The notes: generated by a model from the letters alone, not told the origin. Shown: positions 1 through 12,889, counted from the stretch's first letter. The stretch is 64,000 nt of DNA from Orbilia blumenaviensis (GCA_036872755.1 JAVHNS010000012.1:1302001-1366000); one strand, 5' to 3'. Made by a program: numbers and translations.

Positions 1-1500
1 TATATTGATTGAATTTATGCGCCTAAGCATAAACCGTGCAGTTATTTGACTACTTATGGCCACATTCATTTAGCAAGATTGTGTCAAGATAATCGTAGCC
101 GGGGAGTCGGTTAAACGGCCCTCAACTTTGTTGTGGGAGTTTATCCAAATAGGTTATCAATTCGGTCAGCATGCTAGCAGTATACGGTGCCATAGTTCGA
201 ACAAACACAACCTATCCCTAACGGAAGGGTATTACATGGGGATCCACATGTGGCATATAGCTCTTGGTCCTTATACGGCGCTTAAGCTCCTTCAAAGACC
301 ATCAGACCTACTGGTACTGCCACCATAGCCTGGGTATATACGTATCTATCATGCAGTAGTGTTTCGTACGTGGACCCATAGCGCTCTTTCCACAAATACC
401 AACAAACGCAGGCAAGAGCGGCCCATAAGGTTAACATGAAGTATAACATTGTGTCTCAAATCTAATCTTTCTGCTGCAATCTAACGCACGGAGCTTCGCT
501 AGGCGAGATTATGTCACACTCTGCCGCAGAATCAATGCAGTAGCACATAAGTGTTGCACATTCACAGTTATAGATTTTTATACTTTCAACCTTAAAAGAC
601 GACGATACGACCCTTATACGAAATTACCGATCCGTTCTAATCAGCGGTTCTTGCTTTATACCGAGTAGCTCTCTATAAACTACCCATCAGATATAATTTA
701 TGCCAGATCAAACTAGTGCCGCAGCTTCTACGAATTGGTGTGAACGCGGAGCGCAATAAACACTAGGACCTGCTCTCCTGCATGTAATATTATTTAAACT
801 GGCCTCAAGGTCCTGCATTCCATTCATCCATTCATACTGGTATCATATGGTCATACGCTCAGAGAAATTGGTGTTTCGACACGGTCGCGCTCCCGGCACT
901 GAGCAATATTAAGTCCAGGCGTTTCGACACGCGCATAATTTCGTAACATACCAACTAACGTTTATAACCCTTGAAGATAGAAGCGAAATTTGCGGACATG
1001 TTAACGGGTTGGCCACTTAGATATCGATATACACGATGTATGCGTGAACTGTAACGCCGTCAGGTCGCTAGCTACGCTTGCTCGCGAGTTTTCCAGTACT
1101 TCATTACTTTGAAGTCGGGGTGCTCAACTGATAGCCCGTTATACCCCACCAAAAAACTTTTGTAGCTGATCTCAGGTAGCTCTTAAGTTAAGGTAGCTTC
1201 GCCACGGCCCCAATAATTGCTTCTTCTGATACATTCTACTTCTAGCCATCAATCTAGAATGTAAATATTTTAGTAATGCTTAGATGTTCCAAAATCTCCA
1301 ACGAACGCAAATTATTTAGTAAATCAACACTGTGTCACCGGTTTGAGAAATACAACTTGAACATAAGAGCCTAAGTTTGAAACTTTGATGCATATGCAGG
1401 CTCAGGTCGGTCACCCACTAGTATCTATCCGATATCTCTGTGTATATATACCATGTATACATCTTGCTACCGATGCACCGTTTGATAAGAGACTACTATG
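1..1500. other. Intergenic, no gene seen
   Basis: No open frame here looks like a protein, and no RNA gene, repeat or transposon is recognisable. The right end leads into the promoter of the secreted Cys-rich gene at 1627. Confidence 0.5.
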
Positions 1501-1510
1501 TATATATAAA
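1501..1510 (+). promoter_or_regulatory. TATA box of the 1627 gene
   Basis: The sequence TATATATAAA lies about 117 bp upstream of the ATG at 1627. That fits a TATA box with a 5' leader of roughly 80-90 nt. Its survival suggests the broken gene downstream may still be transcribed. Confidence 0.5.
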
Positions 1511-1626
1511 CCTCAAGCTCTGTCTTCGAATCTTTATTTCGCTTCAGCCTTGTGGCTAGATTCTTCGATACCACTGGCCCATAGTAATAGTGCATCAAGC
1601 TAGCTATTACTAACTCCTTAGTCGCA

Positions 1627-2745
1627 ATGCCTCTATCACGCCCCATTCCACCGCTTATTTTCCTTTTCCTCGGGGTAGCTTTTTATGAATCGCCTTCGAC
1701 AGCCGCTCCCACAGAAGCCCCGTCGAAAGTAGTTGACAACTCCGCAAGAGCTTCTGGAGGCTCGGGGCCTCAAGCCATCTCCCACAAGTTGATTCCCTAT
1801 ATGCACGACCTATATGCACGATCAAGTACACCCATCTATTGAGGAAATAATACGCATCAGATGCGATACCGCACAGCAAATCCACAACACGCTAGCGGCC
1901 CGGCTTCACGCGAATCGCCATGTCAACTACGGCGACTTCTGGGACCAGGAATTCCAGAACCTTCTGACAATGAACTGGAATGAACAGGCGGAAGAAATTA
2001 AGGCCAATATCTATGGCTACACCGCCGCATGCTCTTACTGCCGCTGTGTAGAGACGGATGATGGAGTAGTAGAACTTGTTGAGGGGCTTCGCACAACGTG
2101 GCTCGACTTCGAGTGGTTCCGCTGCGACGAAAACATCTTAAGGGCGTGTACCAATATTCTAGGTAATTAACTATTCCGACCTAACTGGTATCGATATGCT
2201 GTTGCCCAAGCTCCCGACAGGGAGACTTAAATATGTCGTCAAATTAGATTGATTATATTGAGATACTTTCTAATGCGACTATTCTGGGTGTAGGTTGCAT
2301 CTGCATAGCCATGCTGGGCGAACCAAGGCCTAAGACCACCTCCGTTGCCCTCCCAGGTTCTGGTCTGTATAGAGCCCGTAAGGGGTGGAAAGGCAAACCT
2401 GTGAATGGAGCCCTGTTAGATAAGATTTGGGATAGGTATGTGCGCGAGCATCCGGATCAATATGACATGAATATAGACTATGAAGACGCGGGCTATAACA
2501 CTTTGGGTGGTCTTGAAGATGTGAAAGGTGTCGGCGACCGTCAATTAGCCCGGGGGACAAAAGAACCGTATTACCTAGAAGGACGCACAAGGGATGATAG
2601 ATGGGACTCTTTAAATATGTTGGGCGAAGTATTCAACGGTGGTAGCAGTAGTATTTTGAAGAGAGATGATGGGGTTATCAATACAAAACCCAGATGTGGT
2701 GGCTCAGATTTGGAGAATACTGTAAGTGAGCGCCAATCTAGCTGA
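1627..2745 (+). pseudogene. Secreted Cys-rich protein, frameshifted copy
   Basis: Two exons are visible, 1627-2162 and 2294-2745. The intron of 131 nt has a GTAATT donor and a GTGTAG acceptor and is phase 1. The start gives a hydrophobic signal peptide (residues 1 to about 26). The reading frame ends at 1842, and the rest of the protein continues in another frame from about 1814. The shift coincides with a 13-bp tandem duplication at 1797-1809 and 1810-1822. Discounting one copy leaves a single frame of about 324 residues across both exons. The body has C-x2-C-x-C at 2030-2047, then C-x7-C-x5-C-x-C spanning the intron. The same arrangement and intron position occur in the gene at 42167-43393, so the two are paralogues. 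The C-terminus is hydrophilic. Function is unknown; a secreted effector-like or cell-surface role is only a guess. A sequencing or assembly error could also explain the break. Confidence 0.7.
1797..1822 (+). repeat. 13-bp tandem duplication causing frameshift
   Basis: Two adjacent 13-bp copies (CTATATGCACGAC and CTATATGCACGAT) differ only at the last base. Thirteen is not a multiple of three, so the extra copy shifts the frame inside the first exon. The frames on either side join exactly when one copy is discounted. It looks like a replication-slippage or repair product. Confidence 0.8.
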
Positions 2746-3964
2746 TTCGAAATGGAAAAACCCTTTAGGCCATAGCATATTGGTGCCACTCTAGTTCCAT
2801 AATAATGCACGTCCTGGTCACATAAACCGGCCGCCACGAAATGGCCCGGCATCCCCCAATATTAATACTAAATTACAGTTGTCGCTGTGCTTAAACCCGA
2901 CTGCGCAAAGCTAGCTCCTGCAGGTGCAGATTTGCACTGGTTAGTTGGCCGTGTAATGCATATTGGTGATGAAACTGTAGGATCGAATCAAGGTGAACAT
3001 GAATCAGTGAGACTGTATATTAAATTGAATTATAAATAGACTAGAGGCTAGCCTCAGAAAGAAGCATCTACCAGCATGCGTATGGGAGGTTATAGAAAAA
3101 AATAATGCATTTTAGTACCTGTTCATGGGGAACACAAAATTTGTTTTTGGATTATATGAACTATATAGATAAAAATATGTTTTTTCCAACATGATTAATA
3201 GGTTCGCCCCGCCTTATAATCGGGTAAGGTTCAGTAGTCAGCAGAGATTGTTGGGTTGAGAGTCCCAAGGCGGGCTTCAGGGAACCCTATTGTGAAATTA
3301 AGACCATAAACACCGAGGTACGTTGATATATGCGGACTATTTATATATGTATATGCGTTAGATAGATGCGTTACGCAAATGTTTGTGCAATTATACTGCA
3401 TTTTCATAATGTTGTGAGAACTTTTGATCTGAAGGATAAATAAGAAGGAAATTATAACTAGGAGCGTGTATAAATAGCAACTACGCCATGTAAACTCGCC
3501 TAGTTAGGGCCCTGTAAGCATATTATGTGATTGTATTGCCCTATTTCTCGGCTATCAGGTACATAGCAGATAGAACCTATATGTAGCATGTAAGTATATA
3601 CAACTTAATTTCAGCTACTCATTAAATCCAGCTAAATTTCAACTAATTAATCCTGACACCCTATATCATACAAGCGGCTAACTAGAATAGGAACAGAGGG
3701 GAAAGAGAAAGGGGGCTAAAGAAACAGATCAAGACACTCCTTAACACGCTACGGTGCTACCACATACGGAGGTAAAATAGTATCAAATAGTTTGAACGAA
3801 TGGAAGGTATAAATAATGTAAAGGTATGTATGAATGGTAGCTAACGAATACTTCAACGACCTGGGCGCCTGTTCGAAGCGACAGTGGATGGAAAATAAAA
3901 GGATTTAGAACAATATTAAAACGATTGTAAGTTGGTATATATATAATATTCTGGCCGAGCTCAT
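2746..3964. other. Intergenic, no gene seen
   Basis: AT-rich sequence between the 3' end of the broken secreted gene and the 3' end of the NACHT gene (the two genes converge). It probably includes both 3' untranslated regions. No coding or repeat structure is seen. Confidence 0.5.
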
Positions 3965-6900
3965 TCATGCGTACCGCATATACGGAGGTGGCGGCTCGCT
4001 AGGGGTGTATTCGTTGTCAGAATACCCGCTTGGGCCGTAGTACTCTTGCATAGGATAAGGCTGCTGTTGAATAGACTGCTGTGGATATTGCTGGGGATGA
4101 TGAAGGGCATGCTGCTGGCGCTGTGTTGTAGACTGCTGCCGGGCGGGATTTGGGGGGCCAAAAGCCGAGTGTGACAGTTGTGGCGTCTCCTGTGGCGTGT
4201 ACGGCTGTGATGCTGAGCTCCAGCTACTACATGGCTCCTCTCGCACAGGATAATGATACTGTAATGGTATAGCACTTGTGGCGCTTATATTAGCAATCGC
4301 AATCGCACTTGTAATCGCTCCTAATGTTGCGCCGGCAGAGCTTCGTCGGATTTCATTGTTAGTAAGCGGAAATGTGCTTCTAGCGGATGACCTTCGCTGG
4401 ACGCCCTGTTCCACTTCTTCTCGTGTTCGACGTTGTGGACTCCTTGAAGTCTCTTCGCGTGAGCTGCTGGTAAGTGAAGTGAGTAGGTTACCGATGCTTC
4501 GCGGGCTTCTGCTTCGGGACCTTCGGGGATCCGCTGACCCCGCTTGCAGAGGGTTGTTGTCTTGATAAGTAGTTACTTGAATTACCGGGGATTCGTATGT
4601 AACCGAACGCGGACGGGTTTGTAGTTGTGGTCGTGCTAAGAGGTTCCTAGAGGAACCGGCATATCCTTTGAGGCCATCAAGCCGGGCGGTGACAGCTTGT
4701 AAAGACTCCCTCCACCGGGGATGAACAGCAACGACGCTTCTTATCCAATCCAAAAGTTCGGGGCAACTGTTGACGAAAGTCCTACCGAATGTGGAATCGA
4801 ACACCTGGCCCGCCTCAACCCATGTTGTTGCATTTGTTGAGAGAAAGAAAGTTATCAGCGCGGAAACAAGTTCAGAGCCATCCTCAGTCGTTACATCGCT
4901 GACTTTTAACAAGTGATGTACCAGGTGTCGCGATGAGTATTCAAGGCAGCGGTACTTAGAGCGAAGGTACGCTCTCGCAGCCCCAGCTTCTGAGCTGCGG
5001 ATAGCCGTGTGTTGATAAGTGTCGGAGTTCAAGGAGTCCTGGAACTGAGGAGAAGAAAGATATCGAACGCAACTGAGCGCTAACCTAGTTGGGCCGTCGG
5101 TAAGTTGGAACTGCGGGTTCTCCTCCATGCTGGTAAGGAGGATATAGTCAGCCAGGCGATGGTGGAAAAGTTCGAATTTTCCATCCAAAGTGGGAAATAT
5201 CAGAAGCTCAGTGCCAAATCGGAGAAGAAACCGGGATCTATCGATGCGCCTGTGCTCATAATCCAGAAAAGAACCATCCGACCCAAAGAGTCTACCGAAC
5301 GGAAACGAGCCAATAGACAACGGTTCCATGCAGAAGATTGTCCATTCGAGAACCTCGAGGGCCAGCCGTCGCTTCGACTCAGGCTTTTGCCAGATCTTCC
5401 AGAGTTCCTGTTTCACCAGGATCTTTATCTCCATCGGAATCGTAGTAATAGTTTCCCAAAATCTACCCTGGGCTTGCGCGACCTTAAGATCAGATAGCAA
5501 GGCTGATGCCCAGAGAAAGTTGCCATCGGACGCAGCGATAACCTTCGCAACAGCTTCAGTGAACCTCTCGGATGACCTGTGGAATCCTTCAATCCTGCTG
5601 ACTTCGTCCTCAACGAAATACCTCAAGTCGGCGGAGTAGACGCCTTGTTGGGGTGTAAGACGAATAACAGGATAAAGACCATCAGGATCGAAGGCGTCCG
5701 GTCGCATCCGGGAAGAGATGAGTACACGAGTCGCCCCATCTGCCACAGTGGGAAGTCCTAAGATTGCCTCCAAAACTTCGGAAGGCTGGAAGCACTCGTC
5801 GATTCCGTCAATTACAAGGTACGTCTTTCGGTTTTTTAACACATCGGCAAGAAATTCGACAGCCTGATCGAAGGTCGGTATTTGGGTCCCGTATTTCGTG
5901 TAAATGTCCCACCCTTGAGGCGCATGGCCACCAGAAGCTGGATGTGACCGGAAAATTTGGAACGCTAGACTTTTGATAAAATCAATTGACTGGGGAGCAG
6001 GGTTGAGTTTATTGGCCCTCTTGCCAAAGATGTATGCAAACGACAGTCTTTCCGAATAACAATGAGTTTCGACGGCTTGGAGTATTAGTGAAGTCGCTAT
6101 GCTTTTTCCGACTCCGGGTCGATCGCATAGCCAAAGTACGGCAGAATCTGGACTGTTCGATTTTACCCATCTTGTAAACTGCCCGTCGACAGTCACAAGC
6201 CACTCAAACGTTCGCTCTGTTCTGGCTTTTTGCAACTGGAGGCGTTCCAACTGAAAGTCGATAGGGGTTAGCCATTGACGGAGAAGATCTAGCGATAAGT
6301 TAGCACCTGTTTTGGTTAGGAGTAGTTCATAGTATAGTCATCTTGAACGGACTTGGGTAGTCCAAAGGGACGGAAGCAAACATCGCCAGACTAGTATCTG
6401 TCGGCATTGACGACTGTCGATGTATTGGCGAGAACCCGGAGAACGCAGCGGATTGAGGACCATGGGCAGCTGCGGTCGGTGTTGGTGGAAAGAATCCGCC
6501 TTCCCCTCCCGAACTCCTCGGTCTCTCGCCCCATGATGCTTCCCATGTCGTATCAACCGATGCACGGCGTTCGGTTCCAATACGATTTAAATCTGAGCTT
6601 GAGTATGAGTGCCGTCGCTCTCCGCCGAATGGTAAATATCCATGGGGCAAAATTATTGGCGTACCAGAATGAGGGGAAGATATATCAGAAACACTCATGC
6701 CGCGACTTCCTACGGTGAATCAGTTTAGCATTGTACAATTTCAAACCACAATTTAGTTAGAAGAGATATTTTGTAGATATATGTTTAAAATGAAGAAAGT
6801 AGGGCTTGGTATGAAAGACAATCAAAGGAACGGAAGGAGTTCGGGAAGGCGGCTTATAATATCCCCACACTTACCATGGGATGAATGATGAGAAAGCAAA

Positions 6901-7037
6901 GGCCTTGAACTCGGACTTCTTGACTGACCCGCGCTCCCTAAAGGAGATATGGGCGATATATTGTACTCGCGCACGCGAAAATAGGGATCTGTGGCTGAAG
7001 AGGGACTCGGCCCCCAAGTCGGTTGTCGAACAGCCAT
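3965..7037 (-). CDS. NACHT-type P-loop NTPase, NLR-like
   Basis: A signal-transduction NTPase of about 953 residues. Proposed exons are 7037-6875, 6709-6353 and 6306-3965. Intron 1 has a good GTAAGT donor and a branch-like CTGAT before CCGTAG. Intron 2 (46 nt, GTCCGT donor) is weaker, but it keeps the frame. Residues 1 to about 175 are low-complexity and rich in Ser, Pro, Arg and Gly. The NACHT core follows, with Walker A DRPGVGKS near residue 235 and Walker B YLVIDGIDEC near 340. A helical region comes next. The last 200 or so residues are disordered, with Arg/Ser-rich and then Gln/Pro/Tyr-rich sequence. I see no ankyrin, WD40 or TPR repeats, which fungal NLRs often carry. Fungal relatives are linked to heterokaryon incompatibility and immunity-like responses, but no role can be assigned here. 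The first glycine of Walker A is Asp, as in some family members. The ATG at 7037 was chosen because it leads directly into the GTAAGT-bounded exon; the frame is also open further upstream. Confidence 0.82.
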
Positions 7038-10000
7038 CTTCTCAGCACGGGTTCCCTGCAACGCCGGGTGGGAGCTTGAAACGTAAAAGAATTCGGCAGT
7101 TCCCCCCGACTTTATAAATTCACTATGCAGCGATCTAGTGAGACTCCAAAATTGGAACCTGTAGTTTTCATTAGATCTCGTATTACGAGACAGGCTTACT
7201 GAGGTTGGTAGAGTGAAGTTAGCATGTGCATGCTCATGATGGTTGTAAAAGTGGTTGTTACAGCTCACAGGAAAACGCCTTATGAGACTAATTGAAGGGA
7301 CCCGTTTGGGGCGGGACAATTCGATTGCTTACTTTAATTGCTGTGTGTACCTGCGGGGAAAGGGATTTCAACTTTGACAACTTCGCCGGCTTTAGGTATG
7401 TATGGATGGGGTTGGCGTGCTTGAGCAAGTTACTTGGAATGTTGAATACGGCCGCCGTTTCTCAGGACAGCGAGAGTTATGGAGATATAAGCTGAAGGTA
7501 AGCTAGTTGAAGATATTGAATCCCAACGTTCAGGGTCGACAAAATGTAGCCAGGACCAGGAGAGGACATGGGAGCCGGGAACAGTCACGAGGGTGTTTCC
7601 GAGAACATGTATGTCAATACTGACCATGTATGGATGTATGTGAACACCAGCTCGCCTGCGCTGCAGGCCCCCTCCCTTCCAGGAGCGACGATCCCAGACG
7701 ATGATAGATCGGCCGACAAGCTTGTCCGTTTCTGCGTTTCATCGAACCGCGCTAAAATGAATAGGAGGCGAGCCCTAGGTCTGTGCCAAGCAAGCAGTCC
7801 TCCTTTCGGTTGAAGTTGTCGAAAACCAGCCCTCGCGCATCAGCCCGCAGCGAGGGATAATGGAAGGTGCAAAGCGAAGTTGAGTGCAATGGGCCGCTGC
7901 ATTGTTTGCTTCGATCTTTGGTGGTTGGACAGTGGCTGATGTAATTCCGCCTGGGATTTGGAATTCTCACTAATTTAGCGACTGCCCTCGCGACTTTTCA
8001 CGCATGCAGGCAGGGGGAGGTATGGCTAGCATGGCCATGGCAGATACGCTGCAGAAGCCGTCGAAGCTCAAAGCTGCCAGCGTAGTACCGTCGAGGGCTT
8101 TCTTGCATTGGCACGGGTTCATGCGGTTCCGGTTGCACTTTTCTTCGATCTCGATGTCTTGACTCGTATTCGCGAGGTTGCAGTTGACTTACTATTTGCG
8201 CACAGCGCACAGCGGTTTGACTGTCGTCCCGGAACACGATCCGGTTCCTGGTGTTCCGAGGTTTGGACTCGACTCGGTTCAACGCGCAGCGCAGGGGGCC
8301 AAGACCTCGCGATGTCGAGGCTGAGCTCGCCTTGACCAGCCATGGCCACCGGGCTGTTCACATCGGGTAGCCAAAAATATCTTCCTCCTCTGTCCCGTGG
8401 CGTATAACGCTCAGATTATTATACATTTACACGGTACACATACATACTTTGGTGTTTCCTTACACATGCACAGTTAAGACATTACTTACATACGAAGCAC
8501 CTCAGTAAGTACTTACCTACCTGCGTCGATTTACATCCTGCCGAAAAACCCTTGGCGAGCTTAATAAACCAGTATCCATTCAATAGAGCTTCAGTTGTCA
8601 GCCCGGCATTAGTTTAAGTTAGGGCTGAACCGAGCCAAAAAGTAAGTGGATAAGGCCCCCGACTCGGCCTCTGGATTCACCTAATTAAAACATTATCCTG
8701 CGGACCAATTGCCAAGGAACGGGCATAGGTATGTATCTAAGAATGTATGTAGCTGTGGATCTCTATATGCGTCAGGTCAGAGCATAAGTAATTGACATAA
8801 CGGGACACGATAACCCAATAGATGCATATGATCCTGGCGGTTCTACCCAGAAATTAAATTTAAACTTATAATATATAAATACGGATTTTGCGTGGGCTCC
8901 GCCTCTAGGTCTGGAAAATTAAGGCAAATGTGTGTATATGCCTTGAAAAACGGACACGTCGATGTTGCGATGGTTCCCTCAATTGTCTAGCAGCCGTAAA
9001 CCTAGACAGCGGTAGCAAATATATTAACGGCGCGGGACAGAAATTGCGAAGAGTTTGAAAGAAGGGGTTTTGGGTTCATAATAAATACATTTCAGTAAGG
9101 CTTCTCCCACCCGCAAGAAACTTCTCTCTGGACCGTCCCCACTCTAGAGCCAATTAATTTTGCAGGTGTGGCTTGTGGGTATAGCCCTCGGATATGATAA
9201 TGCAAAAAGCATAGGGATCTAGGTACCTAGTCGACGACTCGAACCCGCTCGATATTAGAGTTATGTAAGTCAAGCCAATTCACCCATTTAGTGGAAGCAT
9301 AATACTCCATATTATACCTCTCATTGTGCAGCTGCCAACAAAACAGCTACCCACTCCGAGATATCCAGAGCTGATCTTGCATCTTCTGAGACTGAAAAGA
9401 TTTGTCATCAAAAAAAACATTGAGGTAAGCGATTATGGTAACCCTAAGCTTATAAGAACGATTTGCCGATGATCGGATTCCAGCGATATTAATACCTGGA
9501 AACTGCGGACCGGTGAAAAGTGCCACGCTAGATCCATACGGGTCGGCCCCGGCAATACCGCCTTATCATCCAGATTTAACCTTCGATTGATTTGTTCAAA
9601 CGTCATGACGGTGGACAGTTTTGAGCGCTGACATAACAATTCAAAAACACATGGGTTGTAGTTTATAAAACGCAATGATTAGTATATGATCAAGCGGCTC
9701 GCCCGATCAATTAACTGAATAAAAAAAAACGGTTATTGATTATCTGTACATCAGCCAGCAGTTCGAAAACGCTGATACGGATAGCCCGTGGGCTGCGAAT
9801 TCATCAATGAGCTCATGGGTTGGTTACGTCTGGCCCGATTCGTTTATGACTAGTATTAGGAAACCCCAATTTGACTCGCGACATGTCTACCAAATCGATT
9901 AATTAGCGAATTCGTAACTATAAATTAATCAATTAGCAGAAGACAATGATTACTAAGTAAAGGACCATTCATGGTATAGCACAGAAACCCCAGGATCGAA

Positions 10001-11716
10001 GTGTATATATACGTATACTTAGAGGGGTTTGGTTGAATTCGGCTTTTCGAGATCTCCACCAGAACCTCTTGGGATTGGCCGGATAGAGAATAGTGCACAC
10101 GTACACGTAAACCACATTTTATATCCCTTCCTAGCCAAATGTAAAATATAAAATGGGTCTCGAGGTTCGCTGTAGTTAGATGTCAAAGTTGTGTCATAAC
10201 TAATGGAGCTTTGTCTTTGTCTATTGTTGAGCTAATATCATAATATTAGCATTCTGAAACGTTCAAACCCAACCCCAGCTCCGCCTCCTGACCTGGTTGT
10301 TGAACAAGTGTTCAATTTAATTGCAATTGGGGCTCGGAAAAATAATTTCGACTCCTGGCAATCATCTAAATATAAACCAGGGCGGCTCTTCGAAATTCCG
10401 AAAACTTAAGCTTCTTTGTGGAAAACCCGGATCTTATTCTAGTGCGCCCTTCCTGAATTCAATTGATAAGCTGATCAAGGGTCTCATAATTGACTGTAAC
10501 ACCGCAGGCACGGCTGTACACAGCATAACATTCCGTCTTCGACAATGCAACACGGTTTTCTAATCGTGACCAAACTTGAAACAGAGCTTTTCTCGGGAAC
10601 GTCAAAGCTAAACATCGGCTTAAGTTCTCGAACGAAACTCTTAAAAAGACCTTAGTAATCCAGGCGCAGATGCCGGGCGGCTGACAAAAATTTTCTGGCA
10701 GGGCCGAAGATTTTTTTGATAAGATCCTACTTAGTACCTCACCGATCTGACTAAAGAGCTTCTTTTGACGGACTAGCATGCATCTGTCATGATCAGGGAA
10801 ACCTTGCAAGCGCATTCTTACCCGCGGACACCTTCCCAAGCAGACACCAACAAATTCATGCGGGCCTTAAATCCGCCAACATCGGATGAACTTGTCTGCG
10901 TTATCGAGCGATTACTATCGAATCGACCCGGTTCAGTTTACCCGTTCTGTTAAAGTAAGAAAAAAAAAAAAAAAAAAAAAAAAAGGTGCTTTTCAATAAC
11001 ATCTAGCAGGGGTGATCTCAAACTTTTCGAGCGAGGGCAATATCAGGATACCACTTGGTATCGTGGACCATGCTGTTCAGGACGCTTTGTCTTGAGGAGG
11101 GGTTTGCAGTAGCTTCACATTTCGAAAGTCCCCGGCGCATATGCATTTTGTACTTTGCACTTTCAAGGCCAGTAGCTTCTAGTTTGGGGGCTAATGGCCA
11201 CCCCCCGCACTTCAAATCCCGGGACTTTCCTTTGAGCTAATGACGCAGATGTCCCCACAATGCTTTGCATAAAATTCACCAAGGTGGCATTCTCCAATAA
11301 ATACTAACCCGCGGAACTGGCATACAACAGCCACCGGACACCTGGATCGTTCTGGCCGCTCAACTTTGAGACAAACTGAAGAGGGGGGCCCGGTATTTCT
11401 TATATCATTGATTACCTATTTCTGTTAAGGTTATCGTGTCTCCCGCACAATAATTTCGGATATAGCTTGACGCGGCAAAAGCGTCGGCGTGACTTTCAAC
11501 CAGCGCTCGTGCCGCCAGGATTCTAAAACCGCCCGCAGATACTGATCTAGCAAAGGCTCCTTTTCGGCATGAAGAGGGAGATATTGAACTTGTTAGAAGG
11601 TCGCTAGGGGCTACCCTGTGATTTGTTGCATGGGCAAAAACTTTGGAGCTTACTTTTCTAGACGAGATGGTCGTTTTCGGAGGGCGATATCTGGGGGTCG
11701 GCAAACTCCTTCGAGC
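7038..11716. other. Long intergenic stretch, no gene seen
   Basis: This is 4.7 kb between the start of the NACHT gene and the start of the GFA gene, which diverge. Small frames at 7430-8361 overlap each other on both strands and none resembles a known family. A run of 25 A lies at 10960-10984. Both ends must hold promoters. No tRNA or transposon is recognised. Confidence 0.5.
10960..10984 (+). repeat. Poly(A) tract, 25 bp
   Basis: An uninterrupted run of 25 adenines. It could be a simple-sequence tract or the tail of an old retroposed copy. No flanking target-site duplication or coding remnant was recognised. Confidence 0.85.
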
Positions 11717-11724
11717 TATATAAG
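11717..11724 (+). promoter_or_regulatory. TATA box of the GFA-family gene
   Basis: TATATAAG lies 142 bp upstream of the ATG at 11859. It is followed by an AC-rich leader containing several CAAC and CAAA motifs, typical of a filamentous-fungus 5' untranslated region. Confidence 0.55.
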
Positions 11725-11858
11725 GTTCATGAGAACCCCTCATCCTGTAACTTTATCTGAACATCCACACCTCAATCAACAAACATCAAACTACAGGAAC
11801 CTCCAATTCTATAACCAATTTAACTTCAACCCCACCAAGATCACTTCAACTTTTCAAA

Positions 11859-12492
11859 ATGGTTACTACTGCTGGAAAGTGCCACTGTGGTCAGCTCCAA
11901 TGGGAGGTCACCACTGAGGAGGCTCCTGTAAGATTGATATATCTCCCGTCCCCGGTCCTGCAACTGTCGAGAGTACTAATATTCTTTTGATTAGGTCCAT
12001 ATCCTCTGCCACTGCAGCGCCTGCAAGCTCATCGGCGGCGGTGAATACACCCTCAACTTGATTGTCCCAAAGGTACATTCACACTCGAGCTCTCTTGCCA
12101 CTGTATAGCATCATCCGACTAATTGGCCATTCACATGCAATAGGATAACTGCAAGATCACCAGCGAGACGAAGCCAAACGTATACACCTATAAGGGTGAC
12201 TCCGGCAACGATGTTCAGTGCTTCTACTGCCCAACATGCACCTCCCACCCATGGCACTACCAGGTACGCCTTTATTTCGTACTCGGATCCTATACTGCCG
12301 CTCTCAAACCCGCATCCTAACTATGTTCTCCCTATTTTACAGACTGTTAATGCCGACAACTATGTCGTCCGTACCGGCCTCCTCGAAGGTTCCGACAAAT
12401 TCAGCGTTGCTGCTGAAGTATACATGAAGGAGAAGTACGAGTTCCAGCCAAAGATTGCTGAAGCCGCTTTCGAGACCGTTCCCCCATCTTAG
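11859..12492 (+). CDS. GFA/CENP-V family zinc protein
   Basis: A small protein of 138 residues in the glutathione-dependent formaldehyde-activating enzyme (GFA)/CENP-V fold family. Exons are 11859-11927, 11995-12072, 12144-12263 and 12343-12492. All introns are phase 0 with GTAAGA, GTACAT and GTACGC donors and TTAG, ATAG and ACAG acceptors. Zinc-ligand motifs typical of the family are all present: C-x-C at residues 8-10, C-H-C-x2-C at 28-33, and C-x2-C within FYCPTCTSHPW at 75-86. The family binds zinc and is often annotated as glutathione adduct-forming, but the activity of most fungal members is untested. The start codon is preceded by CAAA and by a TATA box at 11717. The gene converges with the CBM1-module gene. 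Four exons in a 138-residue protein is typical of fungal members. Confidence 0.93.
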
Positions 12493-12889
12493 ACGAGACC
12501 GAGAACATCATCTATCCTCACCGTAGCTGTATAGCTTTCGGGATAGAAGCATTTGGCGGAGTTGGAGTTTCTATTTTCTTTTGCACGGCGGGTTTATGAC
12601 TGAGATTGAGAGCGAACGTGTTATAGGCGGCGGGACTTTGGTTGGTCGAATATGTAGTTAATGGTAATGAGAGACGAAATAGCTGATGGTGGAGATAGCC
12701 ATCAGGCTATATATCACCAGCTATATATAATCAGAAAATTCTTCTCATCGGAATACCGAATGCCTCGCCGCATTCTGAAAGAATTGTGACTAAATACTAA
12801 TCCCAATCGATATTATATACTAACATTGCACACTATATACCTAGACCAGCTACGCGCATTACAGTACCAAAACCTGACATCCAATACAA
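12493..12889. other. Convergent 3' intergenic region
   Basis: About 400 bp between the stop codons of the GFA gene (+) and the CBM1-module gene (-). It holds both 3' untranslated regions, and the right half is AT-rich. Nothing else is seen. Confidence 0.6.

Noticed and set aside
9221..9270. tRNA-like T-arm (GGGTTCGAG on the minus strand)
   Set aside because: The flanking five bases do not pair as a T stem, and no acceptor or anticodon arm is found.
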